A DNA stretch of 36,599 nucleotides from Calditrichia bacterium (GTDB lineage Bacteria; Calditrichota; Calditrichia; Calditrichales; J004): NCBI GenBank assembly GCA_027006055.1, contig JALTKX010000250.1, positions 1 through 36,599 of the forward strand, read 5' to 3'. Below the pieces are notes generated by a model, which saw only the letters and a program-made list of their open reading frames with translations, was not told the DNA's origin and did no database searches. This document shows positions 24,378 to 32,453 of the stretch, in pieces. Numbering within the stretch: the first letter of the stretch is position 1; the number at the start of each line of letters is the position of its first letter. The position numbers and the translations under genes are program-made.

Positions 24378-25481
24378 CTACTCCAGGGTGGATTTAAATT
24401 TTTTAACGCTCAGCCCCAACAGAAAAGCCGACATGCCGACTAAAATTATCGTTTGCGGCCACAATTCATGCAGACCGGTGCCTTTGAGCATCACACCGCG
24501 GATGATGGTTAAAAAGTGTGTGGCGGGTATAATGGCGGCCACTCCCTGCAAAACCCGCGGCATGCTGGATATGGGAAAAATAAAACCGCTCATCATCACC
24601 GTGGGCAAAACCGTGGCCATCAGGGCCACCATCATGGCGATTTGCTGCTTGTCGGTAATGGTGGAAATAAACAGACCGATGCTCAACCCACACAACAGAT
24701 AGAGAATAAGGGACAGGTTCAGCATCCACAGGGAACCGGCCACGGGCACCAAAAACCAGAAGTGCGCCACAATCAGTATCATCAGGCTGATGAGGTAACC
24801 AATGGCCACATAGGGAATGACCTTGCCTAATATAATCTGGAAAGGATGCACCGGACTGACCAGAATCTGCTCCATGGTGCCCATCTCTTTTTCACGGACA
24901 ATGGCGATGCTGGTAAGCAGGGTACTGATCAGCAGCAGAATCACCGCCACCAGTCCGGGCACAAAAAAATAGGAGGATTTCATATCGGGATTATAGAAGA
25001 GGCGCGGGACGATATTAAAGGTAACCGGCGCCAGGGGATTTTGTTTTAAATTGAAGCGCATGCTTATTTGAGACAGATAGTTGTGAATATAATTGGCCGC
25101 ATTTGGGTCCGTGGCGTCTATGATGAGCTGCACGGGCGTTGAAAACGCGTTTTTCAGGCTTTGTTCAAAACGTTGTGGGATAATGATAACACAACGCGCC
25201 TCCCGTTTCCGAAAATAGGTTTCTATCTCTTTATCATCGATATCCCTGGCAACGATCTTAAAAAAGTCCACCGAGCTTACTTCATCCAGAAAAGCCCGGG
25301 AAGCCGGACTATGATCACGGTCGATGATGACCGTTTCGATATTGCGCATCTCCAGGGTTATGGCATAACCAAAAAGTATCAACATAAGCAAAGGCAGCAG
25401 CAGAATGATAACCAGCGTTTGAGGATCGCGCCAGATGTGATAAAACTCCTTAAGCACAATGCTGCGAAAGATACGCCCCAT
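24378..25481 (-). CDS. ABC-2 type permease (YbhS-like)
   Basis: The 367-residue permease has the same architecture as its neighbour. It has one N-terminal membrane helix ('LVIILLLPLLMLILFGYAIT'), an external domain ending near residue 165, and five C-terminal helices with the 'SIAIVREKEMGTMEQILVSP' coupling signature. The start codon shares one base with the stop of the upstream ATPase (TGATG), showing translational coupling. It should form a heterodimeric transmembrane unit with the next gene product. The two permeases are clearly paralogous but divergent, as YbhS and YbhR are in E. coli. Confidence 0.93.
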   Translation of the reverse strand: MGRIFRSIVLKEFYHIWRDPQTLVIILLLPLLMLILFGYAITLEMRNIETVIIDRDHSPASRAFLDEVSSVDFFKIVARDIDDKEIETYFRKREARCVIIIPQRFEQSLKNAFSTPVQLIIDATDPNAANYIHNYLSQISMRFNLKQNPLAPVTFNIVPRLFYNPDMKSSYFFVPGLVAVILLLISTLLTSIAIVREKEMGTMEQILVSPVHPFQIILGKVIPYVAIGYLISLMILIVAHFWFLVPVAGSLWMLNLSLILYLLCGLSIGLFISTITDKQQIAMMVALMATVLPTVMMSGFIFPISSMPRVLQGVAAIIPATHFLTIIRGVMLKGTGLHELWPQTIILVGMSAFLLGLSVKKFKSTLE

Positions 25482-26218
25482 CAGCGGCCTCCCCCCCGGT
25501 TTACGATCTCTATAAAAACATCCTGCATGGTATCGCGCCCATAGCGTTCCTTAAGCCGTCCGGGCTCATCCAGTTCCACGATCCGGCCATCCTTCATTAT
25601 GCTCAGCCGATTACAAAACTCCGCCTCATCCATATAGTGGGTGGTGACAAAAATGGTCTTGCCCCGTCCGGCCAGTTCATAAATCAGCAGCCAGAAATTA
25701 CGCCGGGAAACGGGATCGACGCCGCTGGTGGGTTCATCGAGGAATATAATTTCGGGATCATGGAGGATGGCGGCGCTAAGGGCCATGCGCTGTTTCCAGC
25801 CCAGGGGCAGCGCGCTGGTTAATTGATCCGCCTGTTTTTCCAGACCGAGATAGCCGACAAGCTCGGCGGTTTTTTCCCTGATTTGGGCCCGGGTCAGGCC
25901 GTAAACACCGCCGTAAAATTCAATATTTTCACGCACGGTCAGGTCTTCGTATAAACTGAACTTCTGGCTCATATAGCCTATGCGGGTTTTAATCTGTTCG
26001 GAAGAACGGTAAACGTCCAGACCGGCCACCGAAGCGCTGCCGCCGCTGGGCAACAGCAACCCGCACAACATACGGATGGTGGTGGTTTTTCCCGCGCCGT
26101 TTGCGCCAAGGAAACCGAAAATCTCCCCCCGGGAAACGTCAAAAGAGATATGATCCACGGCGGTGAAATCTCCAAAGGTACGGGTTAAATCTTTAACGCT
26201 GACGGCAAAATCAGTCAT
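25481..26218 (-). CDS. ABC transporter ATP-binding protein (YbhF C-half-like)
   Basis: The start at 26218 (245 residues) is chosen because the homologous sequence begins there and it overlaps the upstream ATPase stop (ATGACTGA). The open frame extends to 26440, but that part is out-of-frame coding of the neighbour. Walker A is 'GANGAGKTT', Walker B is 'IIFLDEPTSGVDPVSRR', and the switch His lies in 'FVTTHYMDEAE'. The signature motif is 'LPLGWKQRMALS' instead of LSGGQ, a variant also found in the second half of YbhF-type double ATPases. It is expected to work as a heterodimer with the preceding ATPase, with asymmetric ATP sites. Confidence 0.94.
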   Translation of the reverse strand: MTDFAVSVKDLTRTFGDFTAVDHISFDVSRGEIFGFLGANGAGKTTTIRMLCGLLLPSGGSASVAGLDVYRSSEQIKTRIGYMSQKFSLYEDLTVRENIEFYGGVYGLTRAQIREKTAELVGYLGLEKQADQLTSALPLGWKQRMALSAAILHDPEIIFLDEPTSGVDPVSRRNFWLLIYELAGRGKTIFVTTHYMDEAEFCNRLSIMKDGRIVELDEPGRLKERYGRDTMQDVFIEIVNRGGGR

Positions 26219-27134
26219 GCTGTTCCTCCAGCAGATGCAGAAACAGGTCTTCCAACTGCGGTTCCGTTTTTTGCGCGGGGCTTGTTTTATGGGGGATTTC
26301 TTTGATAACGTCTTCCGCTTTTTTCCGCTCTTCCCCGTTGCGGATGGCAATGTGAATGCCGTCCCCAAACAACTGAACCCGGCCCCGGGGCAGGCGCGGG
26401 CGGAGCCAGGTGTAAACCTTTTCCGGCTTTTCAGCCTCAAGCCGCATAATATAGCCGGGAAAACCGTTCAGCAAAGCCCGGGGCGTATCCAGGGCCAGCA
26501 GGCGGCTTTCATACATCAGCCCCACGCGGTCGCATTGCATGGCTTCATCCATATAGGCGGTGGAAACCAGAACAGCCACATCCCGCGCGCGCAGTTCATG
26601 CAGGATTTCCCAAAATTCATGACGCGACACCGGATCGACGCCAAAGGTCGGCTCGTCCAGAACGATAACACGGGGCTGGTGCATCAACATGCAGGAGAGG
26701 GCCAGTTTTTGCTTCATGCCTCCGGAAAGCTGTCCCGCCAGGCGTTGCTTAAAGGGGCCCAGCCGGGAAAAGGCATACAGCTTTTCCATTTGTATTTTTT
26801 GCGCGGCGGGGGGCACATTAAAAAGATCGCCGAAAAAGCGCATATTCTGCTCCACGGTCAAATCCTGATAGAGGCTGAAGCGTTGAGGCATGTAGCCGAT
26901 ATGGGCCCGCACCCAGGCCACCTCGCGCAGGGCGTCCTTTCCCATAAACACGATGTCACCCGCATTGGGCCGCAACAGGGTAACCACCATGCGCAGGGTG
27001 GACGTCTTCCCCGCCCCGTCCGGGCCGATCAGTCCCACGATCTCACCAAAATCCACCTCCAGCGACAGGCCGTCCACGGCCCGGGTCTCTCCATACTGCT
27101 TGTGCAGATTTTTTAGCTCTATGGCGGCCATCAT
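26211..27134 (-). CDS. ABC transporter ATP-binding protein (YbhF N-half-like)
   Basis: The 307-residue ATPase has Walker A 'GPDGAGKTS' at residues 37-45, the canonical-type signature 'LSGGMKQKLALS', Walker B 'VIVLDEPTFGVDPVSRHEF' and a C-terminal extension of about 90 residues. The switch position reads 'VSTAYMDEA', with Ala-Tyr where most ABC ATPases have Thr-His. That loss is a feature of degenerate ATP sites, and the partner ATPase has the His. The Gly-Pro-Asp-Gly Walker A is also typical of YbhF N-halves. The start overlaps the membrane fusion protein stop by four bases (ATGA). Confidence 0.94.
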   Translation of the reverse strand: MMAAIELKNLHKQYGETRAVDGLSLEVDFGEIVGLIGPDGAGKTSTLRMVVTLLRPNAGDIVFMGKDALREVAWVRAHIGYMPQRFSLYQDLTVEQNMRFFGDLFNVPPAAQKIQMEKLYAFSRLGPFKQRLAGQLSGGMKQKLALSCMLMHQPRVIVLDEPTFGVDPVSRHEFWEILHELRARDVAVLVSTAYMDEAMQCDRVGLMYESRLLALDTPRALLNGFPGYIMRLEAEKPEKVYTWLRPRLPRGRVQLFGDGIHIAIRNGEERKKAEDVIKEIPHKTSPAQKTEPQLEDLFLHLLEEQHD

Positions 27135-28006
27135 TCTCCAAAGCTTACATCCACCGGCATACCTATTTTTAAATATCCCCGGGCGTTATCCACGTTGATT
27201 TTTATGCGGTAGACCAGTGTGGTGCGGGTTTCCCGCGTTAAAATGGTTTTGGGGGTAAACTCGGAGCGGTCGGCAATATAGACAACCTTTCCTTCCAGCG
27301 GCTGATCCAGCCCGTCAACGCTTATTTTCGCCACCCGTCCCGGCTTCATGGCCGGCAGGTCGGAAAGCGGCACATAACACAACACATCCACGCGGCTCAG
27401 GTCGGCCATTTCAAAGAGCGGTGCGCCCGGCCCCACCATCTCGCCCGCTGAGTGCAGGCGCGTCAGCACCACGCCGTTGACCGGAGCGCTTATGCGTGTA
27501 TCCTTCAGATTGATTCCGGTAAGCGCCATGGCCGCCCGCAGTTGTTTTTCTTTACTCTTCAACGCGGCCACGCGGGCATCAAGGGCCTTAATCTGTGCCT
27601 TTAAACCCTCCAGCCGTGTTTGGAGCTCATCCGCCTTTTGCGCCGTGGCCGCCCCCCTGCTTACCATGCGCCGGGTTTTCTCCAGTGTAGAGGCGGTAAA
27701 CTGTTTTTCTTCCGTCAGTTGAACCCGTTGGGCCAGCAGGGCTTTCATATTGGCCTCGGCCTCTTCCTGTTGGGCCTGTTGCAGGGCCAGTTGTGTGCGG
27801 ATGCGTTCCTCGTCCAGCCGGGCCATAAGCGCGCCCCTGCGCACCGTCATGCCCTCGCGGACGGCCAGTGTGTCTATGGTTCCCGCGCTTTTCGCGCTTA
27901 CCCGTATCACATCGGCGTCAACCCGGCCCTGATACACGGCCGTTTGCTCACCGGAAGACCGGCACCCCAGCAGAGCGGCCAGGGCCGCTATCCAAAAATA
28001 TCTCAT
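27131..28006 (-). CDS. HlyD/YbhG-like membrane fusion lipoprotein
   Basis: The start at 28006 (291 residues) forms an ATGA overlap with the tolC-like stop and has GGAG 6 bases before it; an ATG 12 bases upstream is less favourable. A lipoprotein signal with 'AALAALLGC' replaces the usual transmembrane anchor of such proteins. The mature chain has a first half-lipoyl motif ('AKSAGTIDTLAVREGMTVRR'), a long coiled coil from about residue 65 to 155 ('LQQAQQEEAEANMKALLAQR' and onwards), then 'ISAPVNGVVLTRLHSAGEMV' and a beta-barrel region. It would bridge the inner-membrane ABC unit and the TolC-like channel. Confidence 0.93.
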   Translation of the reverse strand: MRYFWIAALAALLGCRSSGEQTAVYQGRVDADVIRVSAKSAGTIDTLAVREGMTVRRGALMARLDEERIRTQLALQQAQQEEAEANMKALLAQRVQLTEEKQFTASTLEKTRRMVSRGAATAQKADELQTRLEGLKAQIKALDARVAALKSKEKQLRAAMALTGINLKDTRISAPVNGVVLTRLHSAGEMVGPGAPLFEMADLSRVDVLCYVPLSDLPAMKPGRVAKISVDGLDQPLEGKVVYIADRSEFTPKTILTRETRTTLVYRIKINVDNARGYLKIGMPVDVSFGE

Positions 28007-29283
28007 TGAACACTCCATTCCGAAATGGGCTTACCACTTAAATATTCCAATTCGTTTTGTTTACCGCGCAGGGCAATTTTTTGCGCGTTTAATGCCAGCT
28101 CCGCCTGGGTGAGCTGCAGGGAGGCGTCGTCCACTTCCTTGCTTTGCGCGGTACCCTCTTCCAGTTGGGCAGACAGTATCCGCCATTTGCGGCGCGCCAG
28201 TTCCACCCGTTTTCCGGCCAGTCGCAAGGCTTTCCGCAATACTTTTATCTCTTCCCGCGTTTCCAGAAAGTCCGAACGCCAACGGCGGGTCAGGTTATTT
28301 TTTTGCAGTTCAAGCTGCCTGCGGGAGTAATCCATGGCCCGCACATCATGGCTATGGCGGCGTCCCTCCCACAGGCTCCAGCTCAGGTTAATGCCCAGGG
28401 TATAATAATCCATCCAATTGCTGTTTATGATGTCCACCCCCGGATTGCCATAGTTATAGGCGGCCACCAGGGCCACGCGGGGATAGAAAGAGGAACGTTT
28501 CTGCCGGGTTTGAAAATCGATCAGTTTTCCGTTCAGCTCCAATGTTTGTAACTGTTCAACCCCACCAAGGTTAAGCTCGGGGCTTTGTAAGGCAGAACTT
28601 TCCTTAAAATCCTCCACATTAACCTGCCGGCCAAAAAGATTGTTTAATTTTTGTTGTAAACGGAAAAGCCTGCTCTGTTCGCTGAGTATCTGTTGTCCGG
28701 CATCCAGCACGCTCAGGCGCACGGCCAGGGTATCCACGGGACGGACAAAGCCGCTCTCCAGCAGGCTTTTCACCTTTTCCAGTTGCAGTTGCCGCCGTTC
28801 CCGGGTGGCGCGCATTACATGCAGGTTCAGGCGGGCTCCCTGAATTTGCCGATAAAGGGCGATGGTCGTCAGGGCCGCCTTTTTGCGCCGGGCTTTCAAT
28901 TCCACTCCGCTGATGGCGGACCTGGTTTTCGCGGCGTCGATAAGCGCCCGCGTGCCAAAACCGTTAAACAGCAGATAACGCGCGTTCAGGCTAAAGGCAT
29001 AGTTATCCCGCTGACCCAGGGAGACGGTTCGGGGGCTAACGCCGGGCAGCGCCGGAAAATCAATACGCGCCAGATCGCTTACATGGTTATACCCGGCGTT
29101 AAAGGACAAGGAGGGCCACAACAACCCCGCCGCGCCGTCCGCCTGTTCCGCCGCCTTCCTCTGCTCCAGGCGCGCCGCCAGCACATCGGGATTCTGCTCT
29201 TCCAGATCTTTTAAAAGCTGAGGCAGGGGCTGGGCCGCTATAAACAGAACCTGAGCCAACAGAAGAAAAAGTGTTTTAATCAT
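28003..29283 (-). CDS. TolC-family outer membrane efflux protein
   Basis: The 426-residue protein has a Sec signal peptide ('MIKTLFLLLAQVLFIAAQ') and the duplicated helical/barrel design of the TolC family. The repeats are visible as 'LEEQNPDVLAARLEQRKAAE' near the N-terminus and a second long helical set near 160-200 and 320-400. Beta strands with aromatic residues include 'SLSFNAGYNHV' and 'YTLGINLSWSLWEG'. It is the first gene of the efflux operon and gives the outer-membrane exit duct, so the organism has a two-membrane envelope. A promoter with an overlapping palindromic operator lies immediately upstream. Confidence 0.94.
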   Translation of the reverse strand: MIKTLFLLLAQVLFIAAQPLPQLLKDLEEQNPDVLAARLEQRKAAEQADGAAGLLWPSLSFNAGYNHVSDLARIDFPALPGVSPRTVSLGQRDNYAFSLNARYLLFNGFGTRALIDAAKTRSAISGVELKARRKKAALTTIALYRQIQGARLNLHVMRATRERRQLQLEKVKSLLESGFVRPVDTLAVRLSVLDAGQQILSEQSRLFRLQQKLNNLFGRQVNVEDFKESSALQSPELNLGGVEQLQTLELNGKLIDFQTRQKRSSFYPRVALVAAYNYGNPGVDIINSNWMDYYTLGINLSWSLWEGRRHSHDVRAMDYSRRQLELQKNNLTRRWRSDFLETREEIKVLRKALRLAGKRVELARRKWRILSAQLEEGTAQSKEVDDASLQLTQAELALNAQKIALRGKQNELEYLSGKPISEWSVQ

Positions 29284-29302
29284 GGCACACCCATCACATA
29301 TT

Positions 29303-29318
29303 TTAACCAGATGGTTAA
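29303..29318. promoter_or_regulatory. Candidate TetR-type operator of the efflux operon
   Basis: TTAACCA-GA-TGGTTAA is a perfect palindrome with seven-base arms. It directly abuts the -10 element of the putative promoter, so a bound protein would block transcription. The form and size are typical of TetR-family sites (E. coli ybhGFSR is controlled by the TetR protein CecR/YbiH). No regulator gene is adjacent. Confidence 0.6.
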
Positions 29319-29346
29319 TTTTACATTAATAAGGATACAAAAGCAA
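29318..29346 (-). promoter_or_regulatory. Candidate promoter of the efflux operon
   Basis: On the minus strand TTGCTT (29341-29346) and TAAAAT (29318-29323) are separated by exactly 17 bases. The transcript would start near the palindrome, about 30 bp before the tolC-like ATG. Confidence 0.5.
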
Positions 29347-29421
29347 ATCTGTCATCCCCTTCATGGAGCATGTGGCTTGAAATCGGCGGGGAAAGGAGAA
29401 TAATTGTTTTAAACGAAAAGT

Positions 29422-30906
29422 TTATTCGGCCAGGAAAGTGATCCTTTCCCGGAACAGCTTTTGGGGATTTTCACGCTTGCCCTTGCGGGAAATTTCGAGA
29501 TGCAGGTGTGGATAACCGTATTGGGCGTCGTTGGCCGGAATATTACCGGTGGTGCCCACGCGGGCCAGTAATTCATAGGATTCTATCCAGAAAGGGCCCT
29601 CTTTTAAGAAACGTTCCCGCAATTTTTTCCAGACAAAATCATCCTGCAAATGTGAATATACGGACGTCCAGCCCCGGTCGTGCACTATGCGCACATGATT
29701 GCCATGCCCCTTGGGCTGGTAACCCACATAGCTGACCCAGCCCGGCGCCACCGGGTAAACCGCCTGCCCGTGCGGGGCCTTAAGATCGATACCGTGATGC
29801 TTGTAAACACGGCCGTATCTGTTTTTGCGCCGGGCGCCGAAACGTCCCACAAACTTGGCCTGTAAAACCATGCCCAGGGGATTCTGTAAAACAAACCTCG
29901 GGGCGTCTTCCCTGCTCAGGCGCTCCGATTCGGCGGCAATGGCCTTGTAGTGACCGTAAAAGCGGTTCCAGGCCGCTTTCAGGCTGTCACTTTCCGCAAA
30001 GCGCGCGGCCAGTCCGCGTAAGCGGGCCAGCCGGCGCCCGCCATTATAGCCGTCGCTCATCCAGCCGAACAGAGCGGCGGGACGTTTAAAACCGTATTCC
30101 CTGCCCAGGCGCACGGCCAGCAGGCCTAAACGGATATCACGCTCATAGCGTAGCTCCTCCATTTCACGGGCCAGGCGGGTTTCGTTTTCCAGAACATAGT
30201 TGTTTTTTTGAACAAAATCGGTAAACAGTTTTCGTAAATCGAAGGACGAGACGCCGGCCGTCCGCACGTGTGCCGCCAGCGAATCCGCAAGAAAACGCGG
30301 CAGGGGACGCGCATAGAGCGCCTGCTGCTTAAAACGCAGCTTTTTAAGTTTTTTATCGATATTGGCGAATACGGGATTGTAATAACCGCCGTATATTTTT
30401 TTTAACCGGGTTTTAGCGGACAGCCAGTCCCGCCAGCTTAGACCGGGTTTCCCGGCAAAGGGCCTGTCCAGATGAAAGGCATCCTTTTTGCCGCTGCTTT
30501 CCCACGTGCCCCAGGCCAGAAGGAAGGTTTCATCTTCCGCGGAAAGAGAGGGACCGTAAAAATCACGGTTATAGCGATTAATCCATGTGCGCAGACTGCT
30601 GAGCGTCACCTCTCCCGAGCTGTTCCTCACCACATCGGCTTTTATGCGGGCGCTCTGTTCCAGGCGCATGTTTTCCAGCGGCGAGCGAAACAGACGCAGG
30701 GTGCGCTGCACCAGTTCCCCCGAAAAACTCAGGGCGGTTATCAAAAACATCAGGGCCAGAACGCTCCATACCAGGTGATGACGCCAGCGATCATGCCGCT
30801 TTTGTTGTTCTATCAGGGCATCCAGTTGTTGTTCAATGTGCCCGGCCTCGTTTTCGTCCGCGGGCCTTTTTTTTATATTCGGATTTCTCATTCTCTCCCG
30901 GATCAT
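29422..30906 (-). CDS. M23-family (LytM) peptidase, membrane-anchored
   Basis: The 494-residue protein has a short cytoplasmic N-terminus, one transmembrane helix at about 44-62 ('LVWSVLALMFLITALSF'), a long helical periplasmic region of unknown fold, and a C-terminal LytM zinc peptidase domain. The metal ligands are in 'HHGIDLKAP' near residue 371 and 'HLHLEIS' near 466, with the 'VYSHL' His between them, so all catalytic positions are present. It probably cleaves peptidoglycan cross-bridges, or acts as a cell-division/cell-shape hydrolase. An ATG at 30891 with GGGAG just before it is an alternative start. It lies upstream of the efflux operon but is separated from it by 138 bp with its own promoter, so it is a distinct unit. 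It is divergent from the MFS gene. Confidence 0.93.
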   Translation of the reverse strand: MIRERMRNPNIKKRPADENEAGHIEQQLDALIEQQKRHDRWRHHLVWSVLALMFLITALSFSGELVQRTLRLFRSPLENMRLEQSARIKADVVRNSSGEVTLSSLRTWINRYNRDFYGPSLSAEDETFLLAWGTWESSGKKDAFHLDRPFAGKPGLSWRDWLSAKTRLKKIYGGYYNPVFANIDKKLKKLRFKQQALYARPLPRFLADSLAAHVRTAGVSSFDLRKLFTDFVQKNNYVLENETRLAREMEELRYERDIRLGLLAVRLGREYGFKRPAALFGWMSDGYNGGRRLARLRGLAARFAESDSLKAAWNRFYGHYKAIAAESERLSREDAPRFVLQNPLGMVLQAKFVGRFGARRKNRYGRVYKHHGIDLKAPHGQAVYPVAPGWVSYVGYQPKGHGNHVRIVHDRGWTSVYSHLQDDFVWKKLRERFLKEGPFWIESYELLARVGTTGNIPANDAQYGYPHLHLEISRKGKRENPQKLFRERITFLAE

Positions 30907-31052
30907 CTCTCTAAAAGTAAACCCATGTTCGACGGGTTTAGCCCCCGGAATAGAATTTTTTGGTGGAAACAGAGATTCTATCCATGAAAATTAGAGGACA
31001 TTTTATACAATGCGATTTTTTTATTAAAAACAAATAGCCTAATTTCACTTCC

Positions 31053-32240
31053 ATGTTCAAACGCATTTTTCGGCATTACAAGGAATCCTACAGCGGTCTG
31101 CCGGCCACGGTTTGGCTATTGGCCGGAGTCACCCTGATCAACCGCAGCGGCACGTCGGTACTCTTTTTTATGATGCTTTATCTGACGGGCACGCTCCGCT
31201 TCAGCCCCACGGAAGCGGGCACTCTGCTCAGCCTGTACGGCCTGGGAGCCATGGCCGGTTCCTGGCTCGGCGGCCACCTCAGCGACCGTATCGGCACAAA
31301 AAGCATTCAGTTGTTCAGCCTTTTTATCGGCGGAGCCAGCTATCTGATTCTGTCGGAAATGCGATCCACCTTTTTTATCGGCCTGCTGCTCTTTTTAGTG
31401 GCTCTGTTGATCGAATCCTTCCGCCCCGCCAGCGCCACTGCTTTGGGCAATGCCTGCCGCCCCGAACAAAGGGCCCGGGCTTATGCCCTCAATCGTCTGG
31501 CGATAAACTTCGGCGTGGCCCTCGGCCCGGCCCTGGGTGGATTTTTGGCCGCCTACGATTATGCCTATATTTTTTGGCTTGAGGGCGCTACCTCCATGAT
31601 GGCCGGCTTCCTGCTGCTTTTCTTTTTTCATGAGTCCTCCGTTTCCCTGCAGGACAAGCAGCATGAAATTCCACGGGAACTGTCCCCCTGGCGCGACAAG
31701 GTCTTTCTCCGCGTTTTTATCCTCATGCTGCTTACCGGCATTATATTCAATCAGCTTTTCAATACATGGCCCATGTACTTAAAAGAAACCGTCGCCCTGA
31801 CCGAGGAACGTCTGGGTTTGCTGCTCACCTTTAATGCCCTGATCATCGTCAGCTTCGAAATGGCCATCGTTCATCATATCCGCCGCTATAAAATGCTGCG
31901 CACGATCGCCCTGGGCGTCGGCCTGATGTGCCTGGGGTTCGGCATGGTGGGCTGGCATGGCGGCTACCCTTTTTTAATCCTGACCGTGGTTATCTGGAGT
32001 ATCGGGGAAATGCTGGCCTTTCCCCTGCTCTCCGCCTTTATCGCCAACCGCGCCGATGATCGCCGACGCGGCGCCTATATGGGCGCCACCACCTTCAGCT
32101 TTTCCGCCTCCTTTGTCATCGGTCCCATCCTGGGGCCCTATGTTTATGCCCAATTCGGCGCCGCCGTTTTATGGAACGGCATTATCCTCGCCGGCCTCCT
32201 GATTATGCTCGGTTTTTACAGACTGGAAAGAATATCCTAA
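31053..32240 (+). CDS. MFS transporter (MdtH/multidrug-type)
   Basis: The 395-residue protein has the 12-helix pattern of the major facilitator superfamily. The loop 2-3 motif 'GGHLSDRIGTK' is the conserved motif A, and 'RLAINFGVALGPALGGFLAA' in helix 5 resembles motif C of exporters (antiporter motif). These features favour a drug or metabolite exporter, similar to MdtH-type proteins, though the substrate is unknown. The start is 146 bp from the divergent M23 peptidase start. No clear terminator is seen in the 213 bp before the cytochrome gene. Confidence 0.92.
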   Translation: MFKRIFRHYKESYSGLPATVWLLAGVTLINRSGTSVLFFMMLYLTGTLRFSPTEAGTLLSLYGLGAMAGSWLGGHLSDRIGTKSIQLFSLFIGGASYLILSEMRSTFFIGLLLFLVALLIESFRPASATALGNACRPEQRARAYALNRLAINFGVALGPALGGFLAAYDYAYIFWLEGATSMMAGFLLLFFFHESSVSLQDKQHEIPRELSPWRDKVFLRVFILMLLTGIIFNQLFNTWPMYLKETVALTEERLGLLLTFNALIIVSFEMAIVHHIRRYKMLRTIALGVGLMCLGFGMVGWHGGYPFLILTVVIWSIGEMLAFPLLSAFIANRADDRRRGAYMGATTFSFSASFVIGPILGPYVYAQFGAAVLWNGIILAGLLIMLGFYRLERIS

Positions 32241-32453
32241 ACCGGCATGGCGCTTCCCGGTTCCGGAGCCATCCGGCGGTTGAAAGAACGACAATTCCTT
32301 GGAAACGGCGTGTTTTATTTCGTAACTTAGCGGCAAAATCTCAATGACGGAAACAGGCCCGGTAGCTGTGCCTTCATTGATTCCCTTTTCCTTTACCCAG
32401 ACCTGCCCCGCATTTCACAGAGTCGCGTCCTTACCCTTACAAGGAGCCTGACC

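Noticed and set aside
26219-26440. N-terminal extension of the second ABC ATPase
   Set aside because: The extension is the neighbour's coding sequence in another frame; the real start at 26218 overlaps the upstream stop in the usual coupled way.
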